Shown: positions 63,902 through 64,000 of the stretch, piece after piece
How positions within the stretch are numbered: the stretch's first letter is position 1
Layout: every line of letters begins with the position of its first letter
DNA from: Altererythrobacter rubellus
GTDB taxonomy: Bacteria > Pseudomonadota > Alphaproteobacteria > Sphingomonadales > Sphingomonadaceae
Reading direction: 5' to 3'
Length of the DNA stretch: 64,000 nt
Assembly: GCF_030284385.1 (NCBI RefSeq)
Contig: NZ_CP127221.1
Coordinates: 1,364,001-1,428,000, forward strand
Translations under genes and position numbers: made by a program
Notes under the pieces: generated by a model
What the model was told of the DNA's origin: nothing
Databases searched by the model: none
The model's input: only the letters and a program-made list of their open reading frames with translations

Positions 63902-64000
63902 ATGACCGATTTTCCAACCAGTTTTGACAAAGAAGATCTGTTGAAATGCTCACGCGGTGAGTTGTTTGGTCCAGGCAATGCACAATTGCCGGCCCCACCA
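63902..64000 (+). CDS. fabA: 3-hydroxydecanoyl-ACP dehydratase (partial)
   Basis: Only the first 33 residues are in the window. They read [20 protein letters not shown] then QLPAPP, the characteristic N-terminus of FabA, which dehydrates and isomerises 3-hydroxydecanoyl-ACP on the way to unsaturated fatty acids. GAGGAG lies upstream of the ATG at 63902 (about 12-17 bases). About 117 bp separate it from the previous gene. Confidence 0.9.
   Translation, partial: MTDFPTSFDKEDLLKCSRGELFGPGNAQLPAPP

Overview
The window reads as a chromosomal segment of an aerobic alphaproteobacterium. GC is fairly high, gene packing is dense (many ATGA start/stop overlaps), and the gene content and protein style point to Sphingomonadales, probably Erythrobacteraceae. 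That placement rests on recognition of families and gene order, not on a database search. I see no rRNA, tRNA, CRISPR array, prophage, insertion sequence or replication origin. Most of the window is housekeeping; the more unusual material is in short accessory pockets.

Layout. 1-6.8 kb: start of a secreted protein (minus), then a BlaI-type repressor, an M56 (BlaR1-like) membrane protease and CreD, with a matched pair of candidate BlaI operators in front; a 5'-truncated zinc metallopeptidase; 3-hydroxybutyrate dehydrogenase; an M28 lipoprotein peptidase. 6.8-12.2 kb: guaB, an RsmB-like rRNA methyltransferase, a TPR protein and a GST, facing rppH and an esterase. 12.3-19.3 kb: a two-subunit 2-oxoacid:ferredoxin oxidoreductase (korAB), a YdjM-like membrane protein, a photolyase behind a GC-rich repeat, a serine-hydrolase lipoprotein and a frameshifted PilZ gene. 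19.8-31.1 kb: SDR and purF (minus), then lolC/E, lolD, a small secreted protein, glutathione peroxidase, dnaE, an acyl-CoA ligase and a DUF1330 protein. 31.4-43 kb: moaB, lytic transglycosylase and a degenerate uracil-DNA glycosylase (minus); ETF-QO, a cold-shock gene with DUF6481 partner, ispE, N-formylglutamate amidohydrolase, ilvD, nnrD and an Fe-S RNA m5U methyltransferase (plus). 43-47.7 kb: an acyl carrier protein, an AMP-forming ligase and a PLP decarboxylase of the type associated with exosortase-A loci, a small gene broken by an in-frame TAG, and an RpfF-like (DSF synthase-like) crotonase. 47.7-51 kb: zapE, a PaaI thioesterase and sdhB (minus), then an SDR. 51-54.6 kb: a repeat, then a divergent set of an atypical ATP-grasp ligase, an unfamiliar PLP enzyme and a METTL7-like methyltransferase. 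54.7-64 kb: RNase E, amidase, PBP1A, a secreted peroxiredoxin, prfB, a lipoprotein methyltransferase and the start of fabA.

Working together. Cell-envelope genes recur (BlaI/M56/CreD, LolCD, lytic transglycosylase, amidase, PBP1A). The korAB, ETF-QO and sdhB products feed electrons from 2-oxoacid, acyl-CoA and succinate oxidation into carriers or the quinone pool. The best candidates for something undescribed are the ATP-grasp/PLP/METTL7-like divergon at 51.3-54.6 kb and the ACP/ligase/decarboxylase set next to the RpfF homologue at 43.0-47.7 kb. Three genes look broken: the metallopeptidase near 4 kb, PilZ near 19.4 kb and the coiled-coil gene near 46.3 kb.
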